A stretch of DNA of 6,196 bases, taken from the NCBI GenBank assembly GCA_028290125.1, contig JAQGKM010000148.1, positions 1-6,196 on the forward strand, written 5' to 3'. Origin of the DNA: Hyphomicrobiales bacterium. Lineage in GTDB: Bacteria > Pseudomonadota > Alphaproteobacteria > Rhizobiales > Beijerinckiaceae. Below the pieces are notes generated by a model. That model did not search any database, was not told where the DNA came from, and saw only the letters and a program-made list of their open reading frames with translations. This document shows, piece by piece, positions 1 to 5,507 of this stretch (position 1 is its first letter; each line of letters opens with the position of its first letter). Both the position numbers and the translations under genes were made by a program.

Positions 1-1498
1 TGCCCGACAGCTGGAAATCCGACGCGCCGGACGTCGCATCCATATCGCCGAATGAGTTCTCCGACATCGGCAGCAACGGCTGCTCGTTCAGCGTCTGAAG
101 CTGGTTCTCACCCTGCGCCGTCAACGCACGCACCGCAGGACGCAAGCCGAACCAGACGATCAGCACGGCGATCAGAATGGCGGTGCCTGATTTGATCAGC
201 GTGCCGGACTGACGCTCGACGAGTTCAAGCATCGACACCGGCGGCACCGGCTCGAGATCACGGTCGGCGTCGAGGAAATCGACCGCCGACACCTTTATGA
301 TGTCGCCACGCTCCTGACGAAGACCGGAGGCCGAGGCCGCCAGCAGCTCGATGTCCTTGAGCCGCTGCTCGAGCTCTTCGGGCTTGAGACCCGCGCCGAG
401 GCTCGCCTTGTTAACCAGCACGGCGATCGACATGTTCTCGACAGCATAACCGCCGCTCACGACCGACACGCGCTTGGACGACACTTCGTAGTTCGTCAGC
501 TCCTCGCGCTTCTGGTTCTCTTCGCTCGATTGACGACCATCGCCGCGGCCGCGCTCCTGCGGGATGTTGCGGTCGACGCTGGCGGGCTGCTGGTTGGTCG
601 CGTTCTGCGACGAACCAGTCTCCTTGATCACGCGAACCGAGCGTTCGACGCGCGACTCGGGATTGAAAGTGGTTTCACTCGTCTCGCGACGATCCGTATT
701 GAGGCGCGCCGCAACGCTGACCTGAAAATTCTTCATGCTGAGATAGGGCGTCAGCGTCTTGCGAATGTTCGTCGAGACTTCGTTGGCGACCGAGGTTTCG
801 AGTTCGAGCTTGCGGCCCAGCGTTGAATCGCTGCCATCGCTGGCGCTGGACATCAGGCGTCCATCGGTGGTCAGCACCGTCACCTGGTCGAGCGCAAGGC
901 CCGGAACGGCGGCCGACACGAGATGGCGAATGGCCTGCGCGGATGTCACGTCCGCAGCGCCTTCCATGCGCAGCACGACGGATGCGGAGGATGGCTTGCG
1001 CTGGCGCCGGAACGAACCCTCGTCCGGCAGGACGATGTGCACGCGCGCGGCCTTGATGCCCCGCATCAACTGAATCGTGCGTGCAAGCTCGCCCTCGATA
1101 GCGCGCACGCGCGTCACTTCCTGCATGAAGGAGGTCAGGCCGAGAGAGCCCAGCTTGTCAAAAAGCTCGTAGCCTGTGTTGGCGCTGGTCGGCAGGCCTT
1201 TTTCAGCCAGGATCATGCGCGCCTGTGAGGACTGGCCGTAAGGCACGAGCACCGAGGCGCCATCCGTGCTCACGTCGAATGAAATTCCGGCCTCACGCAA
1301 CGCAGCGCCGACACGCCCGACATCGGCGCGGTCGAGTCCGGAATACAAGGGCTCGAAAGCCGGACGGCTCAGCATGTAGCCGGCAAGTCCCGTCAAGGCA
1401 AAGACGAGAACGCCGATGATGCCGAGCGCCGCCAGTTTGCGCCCACCCAATCGCCTCAGACTGTCGAATAGTCTTTCGGCCTGCTCCGCTGCGCTCAT
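1..1498 (-). CDS. fliF: Flagellar MS-ring protein FliF, C-terminus cut off by the window edge
   Basis: FliF forms the MS ring in the inner membrane, the platform on which the rod, export gate and (through its cytoplasmic tail) the FliG rotor are built. The 499 codons in the window are uninterrupted. Visible: cytoplasmic N-terminus; membrane helix about residues 23-43; the family motif SRPAFEPLYSGLD just after it; a YscJ/FliF ring-building region about 44-220 with LPTSANTGYELFDK and ARVHIVLPD; the FliF C-domain about 245-425, interrupted by a hydrophilic Q/S/R-rich loop about 290-330 of the kind usual in the beta-collar region; second membrane helix about 437-454. Family members are roughly 520-580 residues, so the FliG-binding tail is what is missing. 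The ATG at 1498 is fixed by an in-frame TGA immediately upstream and by GGAG eight bases before it. It lies 126 bases after the flagellin stop on the same strand. Confidence 0.96.
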   Translation of the reverse strand, partial: MSAAEQAERLFDSLRRLGGRKLAALGIIGVLVFALTGLAGYMLSRPAFEPLYSGLDRADVGRVGAALREAGISFDVSTDGASVLVPYGQSSQARMILAEKGLPTSANTGYELFDKLGSLGLTSFMQEVTRVRAIEGELARTIQLMRGIKAARVHIVLPDEGSFRRQRKPSSASVVLRMEGAADVTSAQAIRHLVSAAVPGLALDQVTVLTTDGRLMSSASDGSDSTLGRKLELETSVANEVSTNIRKTLTPYLSMKNFQVSVAARLNTDRRETSETTFNPESRVERSVRVIKETGSSQNATNQQPASVDRNIPQERGRGDGRQSSEENQKREELTNYEVSSKRVSVVSGGYAVENMSIAVLVNKASLGAGLKPEELEQRLKDIELLAASASGLRQERGDIIKVSAVDFLDADRDLEPVPPVSMLELVERQSGTLIKSGTAILIAVLIVWFGLRPAVRALTAQGENQLQTLNEQPLLPMSENSFGDMDATSGASDFQLSG

Positions 1499-1506
1499 TC
1501 ACAAGA

Positions 1507-1533
1507 CTCCCGAAGCAGATCACATCGCTTCGG
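1507..1533 (-). promoter_or_regulatory. Hairpin touching the fliF ribosome binding site
   Basis: A perfect 7-bp inverted repeat (CCGAAGC at 1510-1516, GCTTCGG at 1527-1533) can be extended by a further 3 bp (GAT/ATC, 1518-1520 and 1524-1526) past a single bulge, leaving a 3-base loop. On the minus strand the last G of the stem is the first G of the fliF Shine-Dalgarno GGAG (1510-1507). The stem therefore sits directly against the ribosome binding site, 11 bases from the ATG. No run of T follows it, so it does not look like an intrinsic terminator. A role in limiting or modulating fliF translation is inference. Confidence 0.45.
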
Positions 1534-1585
1534 CAATAGAATGGAGCGTCAAGCTTGCACCAGGATTGCAGGGTGCTGCGCTGCA

Positions 1586-1610
1586 GGCCCGCGCCACTCC
1601 GGCGCTGGCC
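1586..1610 (-). terminator. GC-rich hairpin 14 bases after the flagellin stop (possible attenuator or mRNA 3' stabiliser)
   Basis: The stem consists of GCGCC (1591-1595) pairing with GGCGC (1601-1605) around the loop ACTCC, extended by GGCC (1586-1589) and GGCC (1607-1610) across a single mismatch. It is 9 bp, almost all G-C, placed just downstream of the flagellin TGA TGA double stop. No T-run follows on the minus strand, so a classical intrinsic terminator is not supported. It could protect the 3' end of a processed flagellin mRNA, reduce read-through into fliF, or be a chance product of high GC. Confidence 0.3.
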
Positions 1611-1624
1611 GCATGGTCAGATCA

Positions 1625-2548
1625 TCAGCCGTTCTTGAAGAGCGACAGGATCTGCTGGCTGTTCTGGTTCGCGATGCTGAGCGACTGGACGCCGAGCTGC
1701 TGCTGAACCTGCAAGGCCTGCAGCTTCGTCGATTCCTGGCTCATGTCGGCGTCGATCAGCTGGCCGATGCCCTTGGTGACGGAATCCATCAGATTGGAGA
1801 TGAAGTCCTGCTGCATCGAGATACGATTCTTGATCGCGCCGAGATCGCTCGCCGCCGTCGTGACGTCCGACAGCGCCGAATCGACGATCGAGATGTAGGC
1901 GTCGAGTGTCGCCTTGTCGGTTGCGGAATCCGTCAGCGCGGAAATGTCGAGAGTCGCCACCGCAGCCGTATCGGCGCCGGACGTGCGATCCTTGTCGAGG
2001 ATGCCGACATTGCCATTGCTGTCGTAGAGCTTGATCGAATCGACATCGACGTCGATCGTTCCGACCGTGATGGCGCCGCCCGAGCGGGTGAAGGACGAAA
2101 CGATGCTCTTGGTCGTGTTGTAACCGGCGCCCGACGAATCGACCGACAGCCAGTTTTCGCCCGAAAACACGGACGAATCGGAAACGCTCTTCAGCTGCTT
2201 CTGCAACTGCGTGATTTCGGCCTGGACCTTGCCGCGGTCGAGACCCGGCTCCTTGGCGGCGACGAGTTTCGCCTTGATCTGGCTGACGAGGTCGACAGTG
2301 CTTTTCAAGGCCGAGGACGTGACGTCCACGGTGGCGACGCCCATGCCGAGCGCGTCCTTGACGGTCGACAGCGCGCTGTTGTCGGACTTCATCGTGGTGG
2401 CGATCGACCAGTACGCCGCATTGTCGGAGGCCGTTGCAACGCGCATGCCGGTCGAAATCCGGTCTTGCGTCGTCTGCATCGACTTGTTGGTCATGTTCAG
2501 GTTTTGAAGGGCCGTAATGGCCGAGGCATTCGTGAGAAGGCTGGTCAT
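1625..2548 (-). CDS. flaA: Flagellin (filament subunit, rhizobial FlaA type)
   Basis: This is a filament subunit of 307 residues, exported through the flagellar type III apparatus and polymerised outside the cell. The conserved N-terminal D0/D1 part covers about residues 1-135 and includes MTSLLTN, the motif SDNAAYWSIATTM and FSGENWLSV. A short, Gly/Ser/Asp-rich variable surface domain follows at about 136-200. The C-terminal D1/D0 helix is about 205-307, with IKNRISMQQDFISNLMD and the ending NSQQILSLFKNG. The ATG at 2548 is chosen because it gives the family N-terminus exactly and has GAGGAG with a good spacing (GGAG eight bases before it). The frame is open further upstream to an ATG at 2635, but that would add 29 proline-rich residues unlike any flagellin end. 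The gene has its own leader with marked RNA structure and ends in two tandem TGA codons. It resembles FlaA of Sinorhizobium in type; the paralogue letter cannot be settled from one copy. Confidence 0.97.
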   Translation of the reverse strand: MTSLLTNASAITALQNLNMTNKSMQTTQDRISTGMRVATASDNAAYWSIATTMKSDNSALSTVKDALGMGVATVDVTSSALKSTVDLVSQIKAKLVAAKEPGLDRGKVQAEITQLQKQLKSVSDSSVFSGENWLSVDSSGAGYNTTKSIVSSFTRSGGAITVGTIDVDVDSIKLYDSNGNVGILDKDRTSGADTAAVATLDISALTDSATDKATLDAYISIVDSALSDVTTAASDLGAIKNRISMQQDFISNLMDSVTKGIGQLIDADMSQESTKLQALQVQQQLGVQSLSIANQNSQQILSLFKNG

Positions 2549-2556
2549 GCGCTTTT

Positions 2557-2571
2557 CTCCTCTGACTGAGG
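2557..2571 (-). promoter_or_regulatory. Flagellin ribosome binding site within a small stem
   Basis: On the minus strand the Shine-Dalgarno GAGGAG (2562-2557) precedes the ATG at 2548. Its first four bases GAGG can pair with CCTC (2571-2568) around the loop AGTCA, giving a 4-bp stem that would partly hide the site. The stem is short, so it is a candidate for regulated access rather than strong repression. The pairing is seen in the sequence; the regulation is inference. Confidence 0.45.
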
Positions 2572-2584
2572 GTGAAGGACGACA

Positions 2585-2650
2585 TACCGGGCTCTCACCG
2601 GTACGGGGAACTGGCATCATGCCGTCGGGCGTCATGCCCGTTTCCCCGTA
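2585..2650 (-). promoter_or_regulatory. Structured 5' leader of flagellin mRNA (predicted three-way junction plus hairpin)
   Basis: Read on the minus strand, the outer stem is TACGGGGAA (2650-2642) pairing perfectly with TTCCCCGTA (2610-2602). Inside it lie two hairpins: CGGGC-ATGAC-GCCCG (2640-2626) and GGCA-TGA-TGCC (2623-2613). Immediately after comes another hairpin, TACCGG-TGAGAGC-CCGGTA (2603-2585), which shares two bases with the outer stem and could stack on it. Four stems in 66 bases, one of them a 9-bp closing stem at a distance, is more than GC content would easily produce. In Caulobacter the post-transcriptional regulator FlbT acts through the flagellin 5' untranslated region, so this leader is a candidate target. 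That link is inference, since no flbT or flaF is in the window. It matches no riboswitch class I recognise. Confidence 0.55.
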
Positions 2651-2652
2651 TA

Positions 2653-2668
2653 GTTAATTTTCACATAA
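2653..2668 (-). promoter_or_regulatory. Candidate CtrA binding site upstream of flagellin
   Basis: The minus strand reads TTAT-GTGAAAA-TTAAC (2668 to 2653). The CtrA consensus in alphaproteobacteria is TTAA-N7-TTAAC, so both half-sites are at the right spacing with one mismatch. A further TTAA lies at 2677-2674. The site sits in the AT-rich strip between fliP and the structured leader, about 105 bases before the flagellin ATG. CtrA controls flagellar genes in many alphaproteobacteria; whether it does so here is inference. Confidence 0.4.
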
Positions 2669-2691
2669 CGCGCTTAACTCGGTAATACAAG
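2663..2691 (-). promoter_or_regulatory. Weak candidate housekeeping-type promoter for flagellin
   Basis: The minus strand has CTTGTA (2691-2686), a 17-base spacer and TTATGT (2668-2663). Each hexamer matches four of six positions of the rhizobial sigma-70 consensus CTTGAC-N17-CTATAT. The -10 element overlaps the left half of the CtrA-like box. The match is modest. I saw no sigma-54 (TGGCAC-N5-TTGC) element in this gap. Confidence 0.25.
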
Positions 2692-2700
2692 CACGAGCTG

Positions 2701-3444
2701 CTAGCCGTAGGATCGCACCAGCGAACCGATGACCAGGTTCCACCCGTCGATCAGCACGAAGAAGAGAACCTTCAGCGGCAGAGCGATAACTGATGGCGGC
2801 AGCATCATCATGCCCATGGACATCACGAGCGTCGAAACGATCATGTCGATGACCAGGAAAGGCAGGATGACGAGAAAGCCGATCTCGAATCCGCGACGCA
2901 GCTCCGAAATCATGAAGGCGGGAATCAGCACGCGCAGGTCGGTTTCCGCGCGGACCTCTTTTCGCAAGTCCGGGTTCGCCAGTTCTTCGAACATGGCGAG
3001 ATCCTTGTCGCGCACCTGCGACAGCATGAACTCGCGGAACGGCTGCGTGATCTTCGGGAACGCATCCTTCTCGTTGATCTCGTTGTCGAGCAACGGACGA
3101 AGGCCGTCGTTCCACGATTTCTCGAAGACCGGCGACATGACGAAGAACGTCATGAACAGCGCGAGGCTGATCAGCACGATGTTGGCCGGCGTGCTCTGCA
3201 GTCCGACGCCCGAGCGCAGGAACGACAGGGCGACGGCGAAACGCGTGAAGCTCGTCACCATGACGAGCAGGCCCGGCGCGATCGACAGGATCGTCAGGAC
3301 GGCGGCGATCTGCACGATGCGCCCGGTCGCCGACCCGCTGCCCTGCGGCAGCATGGCGCCAAGGTCGAGCGACTGCGCGAAGGCGCCGTTCGCCAGAAGG
3401 CCGAAGGCGATTACGCCAGTGATGAGGGCAAGTGCGCGTTTCAT
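2701..3444 (-). CDS. fliP: Flagellar type III export gate protein FliP
   Basis: FliP is the main subunit of the FliP5-FliQ4-FliR1 export gate housed in the MS ring, through which rod, hook and filament proteins leave the cell. The protein is 247 residues, the usual length. A cleavable signal peptide is visible at about 1-23, ending AFA before QS. Hydrophobic segments follow at about 44-75, 87-107, 186-210 and 217-240, separated by the periplasmic loop about 108-180. The run of three methionines at 212-214 followed by LPP corresponds to the methionine gasket that seals the FliP pore. The family segments SFTRFAVALSFLR and RVLIPAFMISELRRGFEIGF are intact. The ATG overlaps the fliL stop as ATGA, and only a weak GGTGG precedes it, so translation is probably coupled to fliL. 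The 152-base gap after its stop leads to flagellin. Confidence 0.98.
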   Translation of the reverse strand: MKRALALITGVIAFGLLANGAFAQSLDLGAMLPQGSGSATGRIVQIAAVLTILSIAPGLLVMVTSFTRFAVALSFLRSGVGLQSTPANIVLISLALFMTFFVMSPVFEKSWNDGLRPLLDNEINEKDAFPKITQPFREFMLSQVRDKDLAMFEELANPDLRKEVRAETDLRVLIPAFMISELRRGFEIGFLVILPFLVIDMIVSTLVMSMGMMMLPPSVIALPLKVLFFVLIDGWNLVIGSLVRSYG

Positions 3445-4010
3445 TGCACCACCAGCGTCTGGATGATGATGTCGCGCGCCAGGCCCTTGGTGCGAAGATT
3501 GATGCGCTCGCGCATGTCCTGCCGCACGAACATCAGGCCGTCGGCGCCCTGCATCTCGCGCAGCGTCAGCGTACGCAGATAGGCCATGAGATCACCGGAG
3601 ATCTCGGTCAGCATGATGTCGGGATCGTCGACCTCGGCCTGGTCGTACACAATGGCGGCCTCGAGACGCACCCAGAGATCGGTCGGCAACATGATGTTGG
3701 TGATCAGCGGCTGCAAATTCTTGATGACGATCTTAGACGGCAGTTTCACCTTCTCGGCCGGCTTGGCCGACGCATCGTGCGCCGCCGGAGCGCCGTGTCC
3801 GCCGGAAGGCGCCGGCGCGCCATGACCGGCCGGCGCGGCCGCGACAACAGGCGCGGGTGTGGCCGCAGGCTTCGCGGGTCCGGCCGCCTCGATCAGCGAA
3901 TAGGTCTGCAAGCCATGCGCAGCGCCCGCCCCGGCCGCGACGAGCGTCAGCAGGACGAGCGCCATCACGCCGCCTTTTCCGCCAGTCTTCTTTTCGCCGG
4001 ATGCGCTCAC
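3441..4010 (-). CDS. fliL: Flagellar basal body-associated protein FliL
   Basis: FliL is a single-pass inner-membrane protein that associates with the stator and the basal body and supports torque and stator stability. The 189-residue product has a short basic cytoplasmic tail, a membrane helix about 15-33, an Ala/Pro/Gly/His linker about 43-87 containing GHGAPA twice (62-67 and 71-76), and the periplasmic FliL domain about 88-189. That domain includes the pattern LQPLITNIM, followed by WVRLEAAIVYD and a C-terminal hydrophobic strand IIIQTLVVQ. The start is a GTG at 4010: it lies just after the flgH stop, has GAGG five bases before it, and keeps the membrane helix. The frame is open upstream to an ATG at 4118, but that would run 100 bases into flgH. 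Its stop overlaps the fliP start. Confidence 0.95.
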   Translation of the reverse strand: MSASGEKKTGGKGGVMALVLLTLVAAGAGAAHGLQTYSLIEAAGPAKPAATPAPVVAAAPAGHGAPAPSGGHGAPAAHDASAKPAEKVKLPSKIVIKNLQPLITNIMLPTDLWVRLEAAIVYDQAEVDDPDIMLTEISGDLMAYLRTLTLREMQGADGLMFVRQDMRERINLRTKGLARDIIIQTLVVQ

Positions 4011-4019
4011 AAGGTCCTC
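4008..4019 (-). promoter_or_regulatory. fliL ribosome binding site across the flgH stop
   Basis: On the minus strand GAGG (4019-4016) lies across the end of the flgH TGA and is followed by five bases and the GTG at 4010-4008. This decides the GTG start for fliL and means that terminating ribosomes on flgH can reinitiate at fliL. Confidence 0.7.
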
Positions 4020-4734
4020 AGAACGGTTTGATGATGTCGTAGAGCTGGTGCGCGTAGGCAGGCTGCTGCACCTCGCTGACGCGCCCACGCCCGCCATAGG
4101 CGATGCGCGCTTCCGCAATCTTTTCGTACGAGATCGTGTTTTCGCGCGAGATGTCGCGCGGACGCACGACGCCGCCGATGTTGAGCAGGCGAAGCTCGTA
4201 ATTGACGCGCACTTCCTGCGAGCCGCTGATCAGCAGATTGCCGTTGGGCATGACATCCGTGACGACGGCGGCGATGTTGAGCTGGATCTTCTCCGCGCGG
4301 TCGATATTGCCCTTGCCGGTTGCGCTCGACTTGGAATCTGCGCCAAACGACGCATCGGCCGAATAGCCCGGCCCGAGCGATGTCGCGGCGTTGAGACCGG
4401 TCGCCACCTTGGCTTCCTGCGAGCGATCCGTGCTGTTGCCCATGGTGGCGCGATCGTTGATCGCAATATTCACAGTGATGATGTCGCCGGTCTTCGCGGC
4501 GCGCGGATCGCGGAACAGATCGCCACGCGAGTCATCCCAAAGCGACACGGACGCATTGCGCGCGGAATTCGGACGCGATGATCCGGGAAAGGCCTGCACG
4601 GGCGTGTAGAGGCCGCTGCCGATCGGCGTGAGATCCGGCTCCTGCCCGAGGTCCTTGATGCGCGCGCATCCCGTGACCGCGATCGCAAGGCCCAGCGCTG
4701 CAACGACTTTCGCGCTGTTCACTCCGCACATCAT
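4018..4734 (-). CDS. flgH: Flagellar L-ring protein FlgH (outer-membrane lipoprotein)
   Basis: FlgH builds the L ring in the outer membrane, the outer bushing of the rod. It has 238 residues, within the family range. A lipoprotein signal is clear: a hydrophobic stretch about 9-21 ends in VTGC, so Cys23 is the lipidated residue. The conserved body follows with SLWDDSRGDLFRDPRA, the segment KTGDIITVNI (81-90), the Ser/Gly/Ala-rich middle about 98-142, and the C-terminal blocks MPNGNLLISGSQEV and GVVRPRDISRENTISYEKIAEARIAYGGRG split over about 162-217. The first of two consecutive ATG codons (4734, 4731) is preferred because AGGAG lies six bases before it. The start overlaps the motE stop as ATGA, and the gene is followed seven bases later by fliL. 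Confidence 0.97.
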   Translation of the reverse strand: MMCGVNSAKVVAALGLAIAVTGCARIKDLGQEPDLTPIGSGLYTPVQAFPGSSRPNSARNASVSLWDDSRGDLFRDPRAAKTGDIITVNIAINDRATMGNSTDRSQEAKVATGLNAATSLGPGYSADASFGADSKSSATGKGNIDRAEKIQLNIAAVVTDVMPNGNLLISGSQEVRVNYELRLLNIGGVVRPRDISRENTISYEKIAEARIAYGGRGRVSEVQQPAYAHQLYDIIKPF

Positions 4735-5507
4735 GGGGCACTCCTGGCGATCTCGCGACGCTGACCAACACCCGCCATCTCGGCCGCGATCCGCGCGGCG
4801 CGAGAAGCGTCAATTTCATTGAGGACGATGCCCGCCGCACGCGGGTTGAGCTTCGACAGAATCGCCGCAGCGCCGCTCTCGTCCATGGCGGAGAATTGCG
4901 CGGCGGCGGCGTCGGGCTTCATCTTGGAATAGATGGCGACGACAACATCGTCCGCCTTGCGCAACGCGTCTTCGCGCTTCTTCAGCCAGTCCGCCGTCTC
5001 GGCGCGCTTGGCCTCGAGCTCCGCGATCCTGTCACGCAGGCGCGCTTCCATTTCCTCGATACGCTTCGCCTGCCAGGCGAGACGCCCGTCGGACGCGGCG
5101 CTCGACAGCGCCGTGCAATATTGCGCGACGACGTATTCATCGAAGGGCGGGCGCACTTCCGCAGCCGGCTTGGCGACTTCGACCGGAGCAGGTTTCTCGG
5201 GCGCCTTTTCGGCGACGACCGGCGCCTTGGTGCTGCCGGTCATGGCGCGATCCAGAGGCTGCGGCGCAGTCGCTTTCGCCGGCACGAGGGCCACAGGCTT
5301 GCTTGCCGGTTTCGGCTTGGGCTTCGCCTTCACGGCTGGTTTGGCGGCGGGCTGTTGAAACGGACCCGCAAGTTGCGCGGCTTTCGGCGCCACGGGGCGC
5401 AAGTCAAGCGGCCCGCCGGGCGCGGCGCCATCCTGCGCGGACGCGCAGAACGACACGACCGAAATACCGGCCATCACCGTCAGAAAAACCGACACCGCCC
5501 GAACCAT
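4731..5507 (-). CDS. motE: MotE-like periplasmic motility protein (MgtE N-domain-like), probable MotC chaperone
   Basis: This protein lies exactly where motE sits in rhizobial clusters, between flgI and flgH. MotE of Sinorhizobium is a periplasmic chaperone for the motility protein MotC and dimerises through a cysteine. From the ATG at 5507 the protein has 258 residues: signal peptide about 1-25 (cut after SA before QDG); Pro/Ala/Lys-rich low-complexity segment about 35-125; a lone mature-region cysteine at 131 in QYCTALSSAA; coiled coil about 143-190, rich in E, R, K and L; and an MgtE_N-like helical domain about 193-245 (KMKPDAAAAQF, ILSKLNPRAAGIVLNEI). The low-complexity insert makes it longer than the Sinorhizobium protein as I recall it. 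The start is uncertain: a GTG at 5546 is in frame, but nothing resembling a ribosome binding site precedes it and the 13 extra codons include CTA, TTT and GTT, unlike the neighbours. AAGG lies 11 bases before the ATG. The stop overlaps the flgH start. Confidence 0.85.
   Translation of the reverse strand: MVRAVSVFLTVMAGISVVSFCASAQDGAAPGGPLDLRPVAPKAAQLAGPFQQPAAKPAVKAKPKPKPASKPVALVPAKATAPQPLDRAMTGSTKAPVVAEKAPEKPAPVEVAKPAAEVRPPFDEYVVAQYCTALSSAASDGRLAWQAKRIEEMEARLRDRIAELEAKRAETADWLKKREDALRKADDVVVAIYSKMKPDAAAAQFSAMDESGAAAILSKLNPRAAGIVLNEIDASRAARIAAEMAGVGQRREIARSAP
4741..4745 (-). promoter_or_regulatory. flgH ribosome binding site inside the end of motE
   Basis: AGGAG on the minus strand, six bases before the ATG at 4734, is a near-perfect Shine-Dalgarno embedded in the last codons of motE. 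It selects the first of the two adjacent ATG codons. Confidence 0.7.

Noticed and set aside
1545..1605. Sigma-54-type promoters upstream of fliF (TGGCGCG...TGC and TGGTGCA...TTGA on the minus strand)
   Set aside because: In both, the GG-to-G(C/A) spacing is nine rather than the required ten bases, and the second lacks the GC of the -12 element.
1541..2569. A 342-codon plus-strand open frame antisense to the whole flagellin gene
   Set aside because: No ribosome binding site precedes its ATG, its translation is R/D/V/G-rich like other GC3-driven antisense frames, and the opposite strand encodes an unmistakable flagellin.
1617..2585. A 322-codon minus-strand frame overlapping flagellin in another phase
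   Set aside because: His/Arg/Gln-rich shadow translation with no recognisable family, in a different phase from the flagellin frame.
2549..2635. Flagellin starting at the upstream ATG at 2635
   Set aside because: It would add a 29-residue Pro-rich extension absent from flagellins, and the ATG at 2548 has a much better ribosome binding site and the family N-terminus.
2585..2650. A known riboswitch (TPP, SAM-II, cobalamin, c-di-GMP, glycine, mini-ykkC) before flagellin
   Set aside because: None of the conserved cores of these classes is present in the leader; only the stem arrangement is notable.
4011..4118. fliL starting at the upstream ATG at 4118
   Set aside because: The extra 36 residues overlap flgH by 100 bases and are Ser/Arg-rich out-of-frame flgH sequence; the GTG at 4010 has a Shine-Dalgarno.
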